Shown here piece after piece: positions 45,469 to 54,383 of a stretch of DNA of 64,000 bases (position 1 is its first letter; every line of letters starts with the position of its first letter). The notes below the pieces were generated by a model. It worked only from the letters and a program-made list of their open reading frames with translations. It had not been told where the DNA came from and searched no databases. A program made the translations under genes and the position numbers. Source of the stretch: Butyrivibrio hungatei DSM 14810 (GTDB lineage Bacteria > Bacillota > Clostridia > Lachnospirales > Lachnospiraceae); NCBI RefSeq assembly GCF_900143205.1, contig NZ_FRDH01000003.1:496001-560000 (forward strand), given 5' to 3'.

Positions 45469-46194
45469 TCACAGTGTTTCGTTTTTCAAAACTGCAACAG
45501 GATTATCGTAAAAGATTCTTTTACCGTATGATTCCCCATATTTCCTGTCTACATAATTGCGGCACTCAAGTAGCTCTGGAGCTCTTTTTTGGGTGTCATG
45601 AGCATCTGTAGCCACAAAGTGTACCAGTCTGTTTTTCAAAAGCTTTTTTACAAATAGTTTGATGCCAAAGCCATACTTACCCATAATACTGGAGGCATTT
45701 ACCTGAATGAGGCAGCCCATATCCACAAGTTCCTCTACATAAGCAGGGTGAGATACTATATCACTATAGCGTTCCACATGGGCAATTATAGGAATAAAGC
45801 CCGCTGCCTGTACCTGGTATATTGCATTGTGTATAGCTTTATATGGATTGGTAGGATGAAACTCTACCAAAACATAATCAGAACCTGCCAAGGTACATAT
45901 CTTGCCCTGTTCAAGCTCTGTCTGCGTCTCATCACTATAGTATATTTCGTTTCCTGAGTAAAGCTTTACTTTGATCCCAAGTGAATCTGCCTGCTGTTGC
46001 AGTTTACCTTTATATACTTCATTATGTTGTGGGCTGACATTGTGATGCATCGGTTTGTGATGTGGTGTTAGAATAATATGAGTGATGCCATTCTTTTCGG
46101 CTATCTTAAGCATCTTGAGACTAGTTTCCACATCTCTTGATCCGTCGTCTACGCCAGGCATAATATGACAATGTATATCTATCGATTCCAGCAT
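45469..46194 (-). CDS. cpsB: PHP-type protein-tyrosine phosphatase (CpsB/YwqE)
   Basis: About 241 residues. Metal-binding PHP motifs: DIHCHIMPGVDDGS at the N-terminus, TPHHKPMHH, EIYY, AHVERY and ATDAHD. It dephosphorylates the CpsD kinase tail. Open frame extends to 46260, but GGAAGG lies 7 nt before ATG 46194 and the family N-terminus fits this start. First gene of the exopolysaccharide control operon. Confidence 0.92.
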   Translation of the reverse strand: MLESIDIHCHIMPGVDDGSRDVETSLKMLKIAEKNGITHIILTPHHKPMHHNVSPQHNEVYKGKLQQQADSLGIKVKLYSGNEIYYSDETQTELEQGKICTLAGSDYVLVEFHPTNPYKAIHNAIYQVQAAGFIPIIAHVERYSDIVSHPAYVEELVDMGCLIQVNASSIMGKYGFGIKLFVKKLLKNRLVHFVATDAHDTQKRAPELLECRNYVDRKYGESYGKRIFYDNPVAVLKNETL

Positions 46195-46378
46195 ATTTAA
46201 CCTTCCAAAGTTTAGATGTATACTTACTTGTGTGTGCCGGTTTTTAATCGAGATCAACATACAAGATAATATAATTTAACACAATAATTATACACCCACA
46301 AAATAGGCACTTTCAACATAATGTGGTAATTTATAAAACTTTTATCAAGATGTTGGGGCGCTAAAAAAGGAGACCAAA

Positions 46379-46561
46379 ATGTTACCTCAAGATCCAATCA
46401 TGTTAATGAGCTACCTGAACACAAAACTTCGCGATAATTATAGTTCTTTACAGGCTTTCGCTGATGACAACAACCTTTCATCAGAGGAACTTTTATCCAT
46501 AACAAAAAAACTGGAAGCAGCCGGCTTCACATACAATGCCGACCGCAACCAGTTTATCTGA
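46379..46561 (+). CDS. DUF4250 small protein
   Basis: A 60-residue protein matching DUF4250: LPQDPIMLMSYLNTKLRD at the start and a small helix-turn-helix-like middle (EELLSITKKLEAAGFTY). AAAGGAG lies 7 nt before ATG. The family is common in Clostridia and of unknown function. It lies alone between the divergent cps operon and convergent clpB. Confidence 0.88.
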   Translation: MLPQDPIMLMSYLNTKLRDNYSSLQAFADDNNLSSEELLSITKKLEAAGFTYNADRNQFI

Positions 46562-46568
46562 TAATTTT

Positions 46569-49157
46569 TTATACAGCTTTAGCTTTTAATTCTCCATCTA
46601 CTACGTCAAACTCAATTGTTCCGTGAGGTTTGACCTGATCCTCGAGGATGAGTTTGGCGGAGAGGGTTTCTACGTTCTTTTGGATGAAACGCTTGAGTGG
46701 ACGTGCGCCGTAGATTGGGTCGTAGGCGTTGTCTACTACGAAGGTCTTGGCTGCGTCTGTGAGGGTGATGGAGATTTCTCTATCTTCGAGACGCTTGTTA
46801 AGATCTGAGACTACTAGGTCTATGATGCCGCTAATGTTGTCCTTTGTGAGAGGCTTGAACATTATGGTTTCATCTAGTCTGTTAAGGAACTCAGGTCTAA
46901 AGTGAGCTCTCAGGTCATCCATGACTTCTTTTTCTGCAGCAGGATCAATTGTGCCATCATCTCTGATTCCATCAAGAAGGTACTGAGCACCAATATTTGA
47001 TGTCATGATGAGAATAGTATTCTTGAAATCCACTGTTCTGCCCTGAGAATCTGTGATACGTCCATCGTCAAGAACCTGCAGCAGCACGTTGAATACGTCT
47101 GGATGAGCTTTCTCAACTTCATCAAAAAGAACTACCGCATATGGTTTTCTTCTGACAGCCTCTGTAAGCTGTCCGCCTTCGTCATATCCCACATATCCTG
47201 GAGGTGCTCCGATAAGTCTGGAGACGCTGTATTTCTCCATATATTCACTCATATCGATGCGGACCATGTTGTTCTCATCATCAAAAAGTGCCTGAGCAAG
47301 GCTTTTAGCAAGCTCTGTCTTACCAACACCAGTTGGTCCAAGGAAAAGGAATGAACCGATAGGCTTGGTTGGATCTTTGATTCCAGCTTTGGATCTCATG
47401 ATAGCCTCTGAAACAAGGGTCACAGCATTATCCTGGCCAATGACTCTCTGATGAAGCTCATCTCCAAGATGAAGTGTCTTATTTCTCTCACTTTCAGTTA
47501 ACTTGCTCACAGGAATACCAGTCCATCTGCTGATGATTCCTGCAATCTCGTCCTCTGAAACTCTCTCATGTACAAGAGCTCCGTCTGACTCTTTTTCACG
47601 AGCAGCTTCCTCTGCTTCTTCAAGTTCTTTCTTGAGTGCTGGAAGCTTGCCATACTGAAGCTCACCAGCTTTCTCATAATCGCCATTTCTCTGAGCTATA
47701 GCAATCTCTGAATTGATAGTATCTATCTGCTCACGCATAGCTGCAAGCTTGTCCACAGCCTCTTTTTCATTGGCCCACTGAGCCTTTCTGGCATTGAAAT
47801 CTTCGCTAAGTTCTGCAAGTTCCTTCTGAAGGTTGGAAAGTCTCTCCTTGCTAAGGGAGTCATCTTCCTTCTTGAGAGCTGCCTCCTCGATCTGCAACTG
47901 CATGATCTTACGGTTCATCTCATCAAGTTCAGCTGGCATAGAATCCATCTCTGTCTTGATAAGAGCACAGGCCTCATCCACAAGGTCGATAGCCTTATCT
48001 GGAAGGAATCTATCTGAAATGTATCTGTTAGAAAGAACTGCTGCACTCACAAGAGCACTGTCCATGATCTTAACACCATGGAACACTTCATATCTTTCTT
48101 TTAATCCACGAAGGATGCTGATGGTATCCTCAACTGTTGGCTCTTCCACCATGACCGGCTGAAAACGTCTTTCAAGAGCTGCATCCTTCTCAATATACTG
48201 CCTGTACTCATTAAGAGTTGTAGCTCCGATACAGTGCAGCTCACCTCTTGCAAGCATAGGCTTGAGCATATTACCTGCATCCATCGCGCCGTCAGTCTTG
48301 CCTGCACCAACGATCAGGTGAAGCTCATCTATGAAAAGAATGATCTCTCCGTCAGATTCCTTGACATCCTCAAGGACTGCCTTAAGTCTCTCTTCAAACT
48401 CGCCTCTATACTTGGCACCAGCCACAAGTGCACCCATATCAAGTGAAAAGATCTTCTTGTCCTTTAACGCCGTTGGCACATCACCACTAGCTATTCTCTG
48501 AGCAAGAGCCTCAACTACCGCAGTCTTACCAACACCAGGCTCACCAATGAGGACCGGATTATTCTTGCTCTTTCTGGAAAGGATCCTGATCACATTTCTG
48601 ATCTCAGTATCTCTGCCAATTACAGGATCAAGCTTCTGCTTCCTTGCCCTCTCAACCAGTTCTGTTCCGTACTTGTTGAGAGTATCGTAGGTTGCCTCAG
48701 GATTATCAGTTGTAACATTCCTGTTACCTCTGACCTCTGCCAGAACCTGAAGGAATCTGTTCCTGTCTATACCAAACTCCTTGAAGATCTCCTTGACCTC
48801 TCTATTAGGTCTCTTCATAACTGCAAGGAAAAGACACTCAACTGGAACATAGGAATCTCCAAGAGCCTTGGCCTCATCTTCAGCTGATAAAAGAGCTCTG
48901 TTAAGATCCGCTCCAATATATGGCTGTCCTCCCTGAACCTTAGTCCTCTTCTCAATTGCGTCAATGATCCTGTTAAGGAAAGTCTCACTGTTAATGCCCA
49001 TCTTCTCAATGAGCTTGGCTATAAGGCTATCCTCGATCGTCATAAGAGAATAAAGGAGATGTTCCTGTTCAATCTCCTGATTGCCATACTCCATAGCAAC
49101 TTTCTCACAGCCGTTGACTGCCTCTATGGACTTCTGTGTGAATTTCTGTATATTCAT
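46569..49157 (-). CDS. clpB: ATP-dependent disaggregase ClpB
   Basis: About 862 residues. Clp-N domain (1-150), first AAA domain with GEPGVGKT, a long coiled-coil middle domain (about 400-525), and a second AAA domain with GPTGVGKTE and GYVGYDEGG. With DnaK it rescues aggregated proteins. GGGAGG lies 6 nt before ATG 49157; an upstream in-frame Met at 49202 is inside the control region. Upstream is a perfect 18-bp inverted repeat rather than a recognisable CtsR or CIRCE site. Confidence 0.96.
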   Translation of the reverse strand: MNIQKFTQKSIEAVNGCEKVAMEYGNQEIEQEHLLYSLMTIEDSLIAKLIEKMGINSETFLNRIIDAIEKRTKVQGGQPYIGADLNRALLSAEDEAKALGDSYVPVECLFLAVMKRPNREVKEIFKEFGIDRNRFLQVLAEVRGNRNVTTDNPEATYDTLNKYGTELVERARKQKLDPVIGRDTEIRNVIRILSRKSKNNPVLIGEPGVGKTAVVEALAQRIASGDVPTALKDKKIFSLDMGALVAGAKYRGEFEERLKAVLEDVKESDGEIILFIDELHLIVGAGKTDGAMDAGNMLKPMLARGELHCIGATTLNEYRQYIEKDAALERRFQPVMVEEPTVEDTISILRGLKERYEVFHGVKIMDSALVSAAVLSNRYISDRFLPDKAIDLVDEACALIKTEMDSMPAELDEMNRKIMQLQIEEAALKKEDDSLSKERLSNLQKELAELSEDFNARKAQWANEKEAVDKLAAMREQIDTINSEIAIAQRNGDYEKAGELQYGKLPALKKELEEAEEAAREKESDGALVHERVSEDEIAGIISRWTGIPVSKLTESERNKTLHLGDELHQRVIGQDNAVTLVSEAIMRSKAGIKDPTKPIGSFLFLGPTGVGKTELAKSLAQALFDDENNMVRIDMSEYMEKYSVSRLIGAPPGYVGYDEGGQLTEAVRRKPYAVVLFDEVEKAHPDVFNVLLQVLDDGRITDSQGRTVDFKNTILIMTSNIGAQYLLDGIRDDGTIDPAAEKEVMDDLRAHFRPEFLNRLDETIMFKPLTKDNISGIIDLVVSDLNKRLEDREISITLTDAAKTFVVDNAYDPIYGARPLKRFIQKNVETLSAKLILEDQVKPHGTIEFDVVDGELKAKAV

Positions 49158-49197
49158 AGGCACCTCCCTTCTAACTTCTAAGCGCCCCACATAAAAA

Positions 49198-49259
49198 GAC
49201 ATTATGTTTTTGTGTTTGTTGTTCTATTACAACTATAACACACAAAAACATAATGTCAA
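49198..49259 (-). promoter_or_regulatory. clpB promoter within an 18-bp perfect inverted repeat; also cobO terminator
   Basis: GACATTATGTTTTTGTGT (49198-49215) is perfectly complementary to the segment at 49240-49257; centres are 42 bp apart (about four turns). On the minus strand TTGACA (49259-49254), a 16-nt spacer and TATAGT form a promoter whose -35 region lies in one arm. RNA from cobO, ending 3 nt upstream, would fold the repeat and then meet TTTTT, so it can also terminate cobO. Confidence 0.7.
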
Positions 49260-49261
49260 CA

Positions 49262-50407
49262 TTAAAATTCTATTCCAAGTCTCCCCTGTATTCCCGCATC
49301 AAAAGGGTGTTTTACCTTTTCCATACGTGTAATATAATCTGCATGCTCTACAAAGAAATCATCAGCATTTCTTCCGGTTAATACTATCTCCATATTCTCC
49401 GGTTTATTAGCTATCAGATCCTGAAGCCTTGCCTTATCAATGATTCCAAAGTTCCACGGATAGGTCACTTCATCAAGCACCAGGACATCGCATTTTCCAG
49501 TCCTGACCTTATCAGTTATCTTATCTAATATCTCATTATGAGCCTTTGTGAAAAGAGCTATACTCTCCTCGTCATCTTTCTTAAACCAGCCCATGTCCTC
49601 TTCTTTTCTGATTACAGTAATATTAGGCAAGATCTCAAAAGAGTTAAGCTCTGAAGTATCTCTTCCCTTCATGAACTGTGAAAAGATGACTTTTTTACCA
49701 GCTCCTGCTGCCCTGACAGAGAGCCCTATAGCTGCAGTTGTCTTGCCCTTACCTTCTCCGGTATATAAGTGGATAAGGCCCTTTTCTTTGGGTGAAGCCT
49801 TAGTCTCTGCCTCATTATCTACATGGCTTGCCTTATATTTCTCCACTCTCATACTGCAATTAACGGCATTACATTCAGCACACTTAGAATGACTTTCCTG
49901 CTTCTTGTCATATAACTTTGTAGTAAAGAGAACGCTCTTTTTAGGCAAAAGCATATATGCTTCGTTATATCTTATCTTCTTTTGACCAAGCTTTTTCATG
50001 ACGGCAGGAATCTCTTCAAGTGGAAATTCCTTGCTGCCAGCATAGATATATCCACCAGCATAAAGCCCTGTCATTTCATGGATCTTTACATCAATCTGAT
50101 CATAAGCCTTAGACAAAAGCTCAAGTCCAAGGCAATCTACAATATAGGCTCCATGAATATCCTGCTGCCTCACAAGGACATTCTGGTATTCATCAAAAGC
50201 TCTTCCAAGGCTCGCAACAACTGTTGCCACCTTGCCGCCATTTTCATCCTCTTCAACTATATGGTGAAAAATAGCATGAACTCTGGGGTGAACCTTCCTG
50301 TAAAGTTTTATGATCTCGTTTTTATCTTCTTCATTAAAATGATATCGCTTGATGAAATCAGAAAAACAGTTTTCATCAAGCGATACATCAAGTGCTTCAA
50401 AAGTCAT
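49262..50407 (-). CDS. cobO: Cobalamin adenosyltransferase (CobO type) fused to MetH-activation-like N-domain
   Basis: A 381-residue protein. Residues about 212-381 are a CobA/CobO ATP:corrinoid adenosyltransferase: P-loop TGEGKGKTTAAIGL, FSQFMKGR, VLDEVTYPWNFG, LTGRNA. Residues 1-200 resemble the B12-dependent methionine synthase reactivation domain as found in stand-alone Clostridial proteins (GLELLSKAYD, LLPKKSV, and a Cys cluster CAECNAVNCSMR). The usual CobO has about 175-200 residues, so this is a fusion. It starts immediately after the DUF308 gene stops. Confidence 0.85.
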   Translation of the reverse strand: MTFEALDVSLDENCFSDFIKRYHFNEEDKNEIIKLYRKVHPRVHAIFHHIVEEDENGGKVATVVASLGRAFDEYQNVLVRQQDIHGAYIVDCLGLELLSKAYDQIDVKIHEMTGLYAGGYIYAGSKEFPLEEIPAVMKKLGQKKIRYNEAYMLLPKKSVLFTTKLYDKKQESHSKCAECNAVNCSMRVEKYKASHVDNEAETKASPKEKGLIHLYTGEGKGKTTAAIGLSVRAAGAGKKVIFSQFMKGRDTSELNSFEILPNITVIRKEEDMGWFKKDDEESIALFTKAHNEILDKITDKVRTGKCDVLVLDEVTYPWNFGIIDKARLQDLIANKPENMEIVLTGRNADDFFVEHADYITRMEKVKHPFDAGIQGRLGIEF

Positions 50408-51013
50408 TTATTTCTTTCCTTCATCAACATCTTCTATAACCGCTTCAACATCGATAGGCTCTAGATCCTCTTCAGCTTTTCTCGAATACTTGCCCACTCT
50501 TGAAACTGTCCAAATATTGGATATTCCGTCATAGACAAGGAAAATTCCTATGATAATGACTGCAAACTTCTTGAAAAAAGCAGGATCAACAATAAGAAAT
50601 ACACCCATTCCAATAGTTATGATAGCAAGAACGAGTGAAAGCCACCAAAGTGGATATTTGTAACTCACAAGTGAAAATGTCTGTGACAGATTGACCATTC
50701 CTGTGATCAGGATAAAAAGTCCGAAGATCTTAGGAATGAGATCTGTAAAATCGTTAGGATTAAAGAATATCCAGATTCCAACGCCTACAATGATAATCCC
50801 AATGATGAATCCGCTGGAATGAAAAAAATTCTTTTCTTTGTGGACAAAGTAGCTAACGACCATCACTACTCCTGCAAGGAATAGCAAGATAGCCAGTGCT
50901 CTAGCCATTATAACAAGGCTAGCCTTTGGCCAAAAGATAAGCACGAAGCCTATAGTGATCATGATAAGAGCTTCAAAAACGTGGTTAAGTTTTAATTTCT
51001 TAAGCTTTTCCAT
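50408..51013 (-). CDS. DUF308 (HdeD-like) membrane protein
   Basis: A 201-residue protein with six hydrophobic helices in three pairs, each containing a GIxxxxxG/FxP pattern (IGFVLIFWP, VGVGIWIFFNP, IGMGVFLIVDP), typical of DUF308/HdeD. Charged C-terminal tail. GGAGG lies 6 nt before ATG. Its stop abuts the cobO start codon. HdeD is linked to acid stress in enteric bacteria; a role here is unproven. Confidence 0.85.
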   Translation of the reverse strand: MEKLKKLKLNHVFEALIMITIGFVLIFWPKASLVIMARALAILLFLAGVVMVVSYFVHKEKNFFHSSGFIIGIIIVGVGIWIFFNPNDFTDLIPKIFGLFILITGMVNLSQTFSLVSYKYPLWWLSLVLAIITIGMGVFLIVDPAFFKKFAVIIIGIFLVYDGISNIWTVSRVGKYSRKAEEDLEPIDVEAVIEDVDEGKK

Positions 51014-51066
51014 CTCCCCACCTCCAACAATATAAATATATTATAGTCCTTTTAAGACACTATTGA

Positions 51067-51798
51067 TCAAATTCCGCTCAAATCTTTTACAATTTCTCCT
51101 GCAATCAAAAGACCTGCTACAGCCGGTACAAATGCTGTGCTTCCTGGTGTGGTTCTTTTACCGACAGGCTTAGTGTCTGTTTCAGAAGAGTTTGAAGGAT
51201 CAGTCATAGGTGTGATTGGTTCCTCATCTGAATAAACAACCTTCAGATGCTTCACATCTCTTTTCTTAAGTTCCCTTCGCATAACTCTTGCCAATGGGCA
51301 AATGCTGGTATCATAGATGTCTGCCACTTTAAATCTGCTGGCATCCAATTTATTACCTGCTCCCATAGCGCTTATGACAGGCACATTCTCTTTTTGTGCA
51401 CGCATTATAAGCTCAATCTTGGCAGTTACTGTATCTACTGCATCTACAACGTAGTCATACTGAGAAAAGTCAAATTCATCTGCATTTTCAGGAAGGAAAA
51501 AGCAGTTATGGATCGTAACATCAACATCTGGATTAATATCAAGCATACGTTCCTTCATAACTTCCGTCTTGTACCTTCCAATTGTCTTTCTAGTGGCAAT
51601 GATCTGGCGGTTCAAGTTGCTAAGGCAAACCGTATCATTATCAATTAAGTCGAATGCCCCTATCCCGCTTCGTACAAGGGCTTCGCATACATATCCGCCA
51701 ACTCCGCCAATTCCAAAGACAGCTACCCTCTTTTTATGTAATTCTTCTACTTTATCCTGACCGATCAAAAGTGCGGTCCTGGAAAACTGCTCTGACAT
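51067..51798 (-). CDS. tcdA: tRNA threonylcarbamoyladenosine dehydratase (TcdA/CsdL, ThiF family)
   Basis: About 243 residues. An E1-like enzyme forming the cyclic ct6A base in tRNAs reading ANN codons. Motifs: SRTALLIG, VFGIGGVGGYVCEALVRSG (ATP site), DNDTVCLSNLNRQI, and the C-terminal ICPLARVMRRELKKR. Open frame extends to 51873, but GAAAGGTGAG precedes ATG 51798. It heads a run with DUF308 and cobO genes and is divergent from ysxC. Confidence 0.9.
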   Translation of the reverse strand: MSEQFSRTALLIGQDKVEELHKKRVAVFGIGGVGGYVCEALVRSGIGAFDLIDNDTVCLSNLNRQIIATRKTIGRYKTEVMKERMLDINPDVDVTIHNCFFLPENADEFDFSQYDYVVDAVDTVTAKIELIMRAQKENVPVISAMGAGNKLDASRFKVADIYDTSICPLARVMRRELKKRDVKHLKVVYSDEEPITPMTDPSNSSETDTKPVGKRTTPGSTAFVPAVAGLLIAGEIVKDLSGI

Positions 51799-51949
51799 AA
51801 TCTCACCTTTCAAACTCCTAGTCTTAACTGAAAAAAGCTTATCCTCATTTTCATACTGTGTCAACCGGATCAAAAGCTTATTTTTGCCTAAAATATCATT
51901 ATAGTGTAGAATCTAGAATTAGAAAAAGAAAGGAATGATCTAATCTATT

Positions 51950-52549
51950 ATGGTAATTAAAAATGTTAATTTAGAGACAGTTTGCGGTATTACCAGTACT
52001 CTTCCAGAAAATGAGCATCCAGAATTTGCCTTTGCCGGAAAGAGTAATGTGGGCAAGAGCTCTCTTATAAATGGAATAATGAATAGAAAAAACTACGCAA
52101 GGACATCTCAGGAGCCAGGTAAGACTCAGACTATCAACTACTACAACATAAATGATGAGTTTTATCTTGTGGACCTTCCTGGATACGGATTTGCGAGAGT
52201 TCCTGAAAAGGTTAAGGCTCAGTGGGGTGAAATGGTTGAAAGATATCTTCATTCATCCAAGCAGCTTCTTAGAGTATTTCTTTTGATCGATATCAGACAC
52301 GAGCCATCAGCCAATGATGTTCAGATGTACAAATGGATCGTTCATCAGGGCTTCCAGCCTGTTATCATTGCAACCAAATCTGACAAGATCAAAAAGAGCC
52401 AGCACGAGAAGCATCTCAACATGCTCCGTCAGGGACTTGGACTTCCAGATGAAGTTAAGATTTTCCCTTACTCAGCTCTTTCAAAAGAAGGCCGAGATGA
52501 GATCTACGATTTCATGGATGAACTTCTTGAAGCTAATGCAGATCAGTAA
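51950..52549 (+). CDS. ysxC: Ribosome-assembly GTPase YsxC/EngB
   Basis: A 199-residue GTPase needed for large-subunit assembly. G1 GKSNVGKSS (near 30-38), G2 PGKTQT, G3 DLPGYG, G4 TKSD, and G5 SALSK are all present. The nearest AAAGGA is 15 nt from ATG; no better start is in frame, so spacing is unusually long. Followed by a strong bidirectional terminator. Confidence 0.94.
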   Translation: MVIKNVNLETVCGITSTLPENEHPEFAFAGKSNVGKSSLINGIMNRKNYARTSQEPGKTQTINYYNINDEFYLVDLPGYGFARVPEKVKAQWGEMVERYLHSSKQLLRVFLLIDIRHEPSANDVQMYKWIVHQGFQPVIIATKSDKIKKSQHEKHLNMLRQGLGLPDEVKIFPYSALSKEGRDEIYDFMDELLEANADQ

Positions 52550-52552
52550 TGT

Positions 52553-52587
52553 AAAAGCTGCCATCAGTTAACCTGATGACAGCTTTT
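52553..52587. terminator. Bidirectional terminator between ysxC and ABC exporter
   Basis: A 15-bp stem (52553-52567 with 52573-52587, one mismatch) with A/T tracts on both sides, between convergent genes. Confidence 0.88.
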
Positions 52588-52601
52588 CTTTTTGTAATAG
52601 A

Positions 52602-54383
52602 TTAAGCGAACTGCGCCATATAAAGATCATAATAAGCACCATGCTTTGAAATTAGTTCGTCGTGACTTCCGCTTTCCTGAATGCCACCGTTATTTATTAC
52701 AAATATGCGGTCTGCATTCTTGATAGTAGAAAGTCTGTGAGCGATAACAAAGCTTGTTCTACCATTTATAAGTGTCTGAATTCCCTTCTGAACCAGCATC
52801 TCAGTATGTGTGTCAATGCTGCTTGTGGCTTCATCAAGGATCAGGATCTTTGGCATTGATATCATGGTTCTTGCAAAGGCAATGAGCTGCTTCTGACCAA
52901 TAGAAAGACCTGCTCCCTGTCCCTTAAGCTCTGTATCATAGCCTTTTTCCATCTTCATGATGAAGTCATGGGCATTTACTGACTTGGCTGCTGCGATCAT
53001 CTCTTCCTCAGTAGCATCAGGCTTGCCATACATAATATTCTCCCTGACTGTACCATGGAAAATAAAATTATCCTGAGTCATGACACCCATCTGTCTGCGA
53101 AGGCTGTTGATAGTAACATCTGTAAGATCATGGCCATCAATCTTGATCTTGCCCTTCTGAATGTCGTAGAAGCGGCTGATAAGATTTACGATGGTTGTCT
53201 TACCTGCTCCAGTTGGACCAACAAGAGCAATGGTCTCGCCCGGCTTTGCTGTAAAGCTAACATTATCAAGAACCCTGGTTTCTTCGCTTGTTCCCTCATC
53301 GTAGGTAAATCCAACATTTTCAAAAGAAACCTCTCCCTTAATATCAGGAAGTTCTGTGGCATCTTCTTTATCTACGATCTCAGCCTCAGTATCAAGAAGA
53401 TCAAAGACTCTTTCTGCTGCTGAAAGATTAGTAACAAGCTGGTTGTAATATCCTGAAAGTCCCATAATTGGGCGCCAGAACATATTTGCATAGGTTGCAA
53501 AGGCAACAATGATGCCAAGTGAGCTCTCGGTATAGCCAAGGAAATATATTGCAACCAGGTACATTACCATGCTGCTGATAGCCCAGCTCATATCAATCGC
53601 AGGTCCAAAGAGATCTGAATACTTGCAAGCCAGGATATAAGCATCTCTGTGCTCATTTGCCAGCTGTCTGAAAGTTGACTTGGTCTCGTTCTCAGCATGG
53701 AAGCTCTGTACAACTGAGATTCCAGCTATATCTTCATGAACATAGGCATTCATGTTTGATGACTTCTTTCTGGTATCTTCCCAGCTCTTATGAGTCTTTT
53801 CACGGATCCAAAAGATACAGGCTATCATTACAGGCATGGAACAAAGGGTTCCAAGGGCAAGCTTCCAGTCTTTGATCAGCATGATTATCACAACGCCAAT
53901 AACCGTCAGGAAGTTTGGGATGAGGTTTGTGATAGTGTTCTTCATAACCTCTTTTAATGAGTTAACATCACCGATGATCCTAGCCAGGATCTTACCTGTT
54001 GGTCTGTTGTCAAAAAATGTAAATGACAAAGTCTGTATGTGTTCATATAGTTCCTGCCTGATGTCCAGGAGGATCTTGTTGGCCATCTTGTTCATGAGAA
54101 AAAGTCTAAGCTCAACTGTTGCCACATATATGAGACTTAGTACCACGATCACAAGGATTATATTGACCAGTCCTTTTATATTTTTGTTTGCTACAAGTTC
54201 ATCTATGGCATACTCAATAAGTAGCGGACTCTCAAGGTTTATTCCTACTCCTACCAAAAGAGATATGAGTACTGGGATGATCTCTTTCATGTGTGGTTTT
54301 AGATACCCCAGCATCCTTGAGATGACCTTCTTATAGTCCGTATGCCGCATGTTCTCATCTTCACGAAATGAGTTTGCTGCCAT
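52602..54383 (-). CDS. Heterodimeric ABC exporter subunit, catalytic-glutamate partner
   Basis: A 593-residue half-transporter: six membrane helices (about 30-320) then an ATPase domain with Walker A GPTGAGKT, degenerate signature LSIGQ and full Walker B ILILDEATSSID. Its ATG overlaps the partner's stop (TAATG). The partner has LSGGQ but a degenerate Walker B, so the dimer would have one canonical and one degenerate site, as in BmrCD or LmrCD-type multidrug exporters. Substrate unknown. Confidence 0.92.
   Translation of the reverse strand: MAANSFREDENMRHTDYKKVISRMLGYLKPHMKEIIPVLISLLVGVGINLESPLLIEYAIDELVANKNIKGLVNIILVIVVLSLIYVATVELRLFLMNKMANKILLDIRQELYEHIQTLSFTFFDNRPTGKILARIIGDVNSLKEVMKNTITNLIPNFLTVIGVVIIMLIKDWKLALGTLCSMPVMIACIFWIREKTHKSWEDTRKKSSNMNAYVHEDIAGISVVQSFHAENETKSTFRQLANEHRDAYILACKYSDLFGPAIDMSWAISSMVMYLVAIYFLGYTESSLGIIVAFATYANMFWRPIMGLSGYYNQLVTNLSAAERVFDLLDTEAEIVDKEDATELPDIKGEVSFENVGFTYDEGTSEETRVLDNVSFTAKPGETIALVGPTGAGKTTIVNLISRFYDIQKGKIKIDGHDLTDVTINSLRRQMGVMTQDNFIFHGTVRENIMYGKPDATEEEMIAAAKSVNAHDFIMKMEKGYDTELKGQGAGLSIGQKQLIAFARTMISMPKILILDEATSSIDTHTEMLVQKGIQTLINGRTSFVIAHRLSTIKNADRIFVINNGGIQESGSHDELISKHGAYYDLYMAQFA

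Noticed and set aside
49158..49261. CIRCE or CtsR operator at clpB
   Set aside because: Neither TTAGCACTC-N9-GAGTGCTAA nor tandem GGTCAAA heptads are present.
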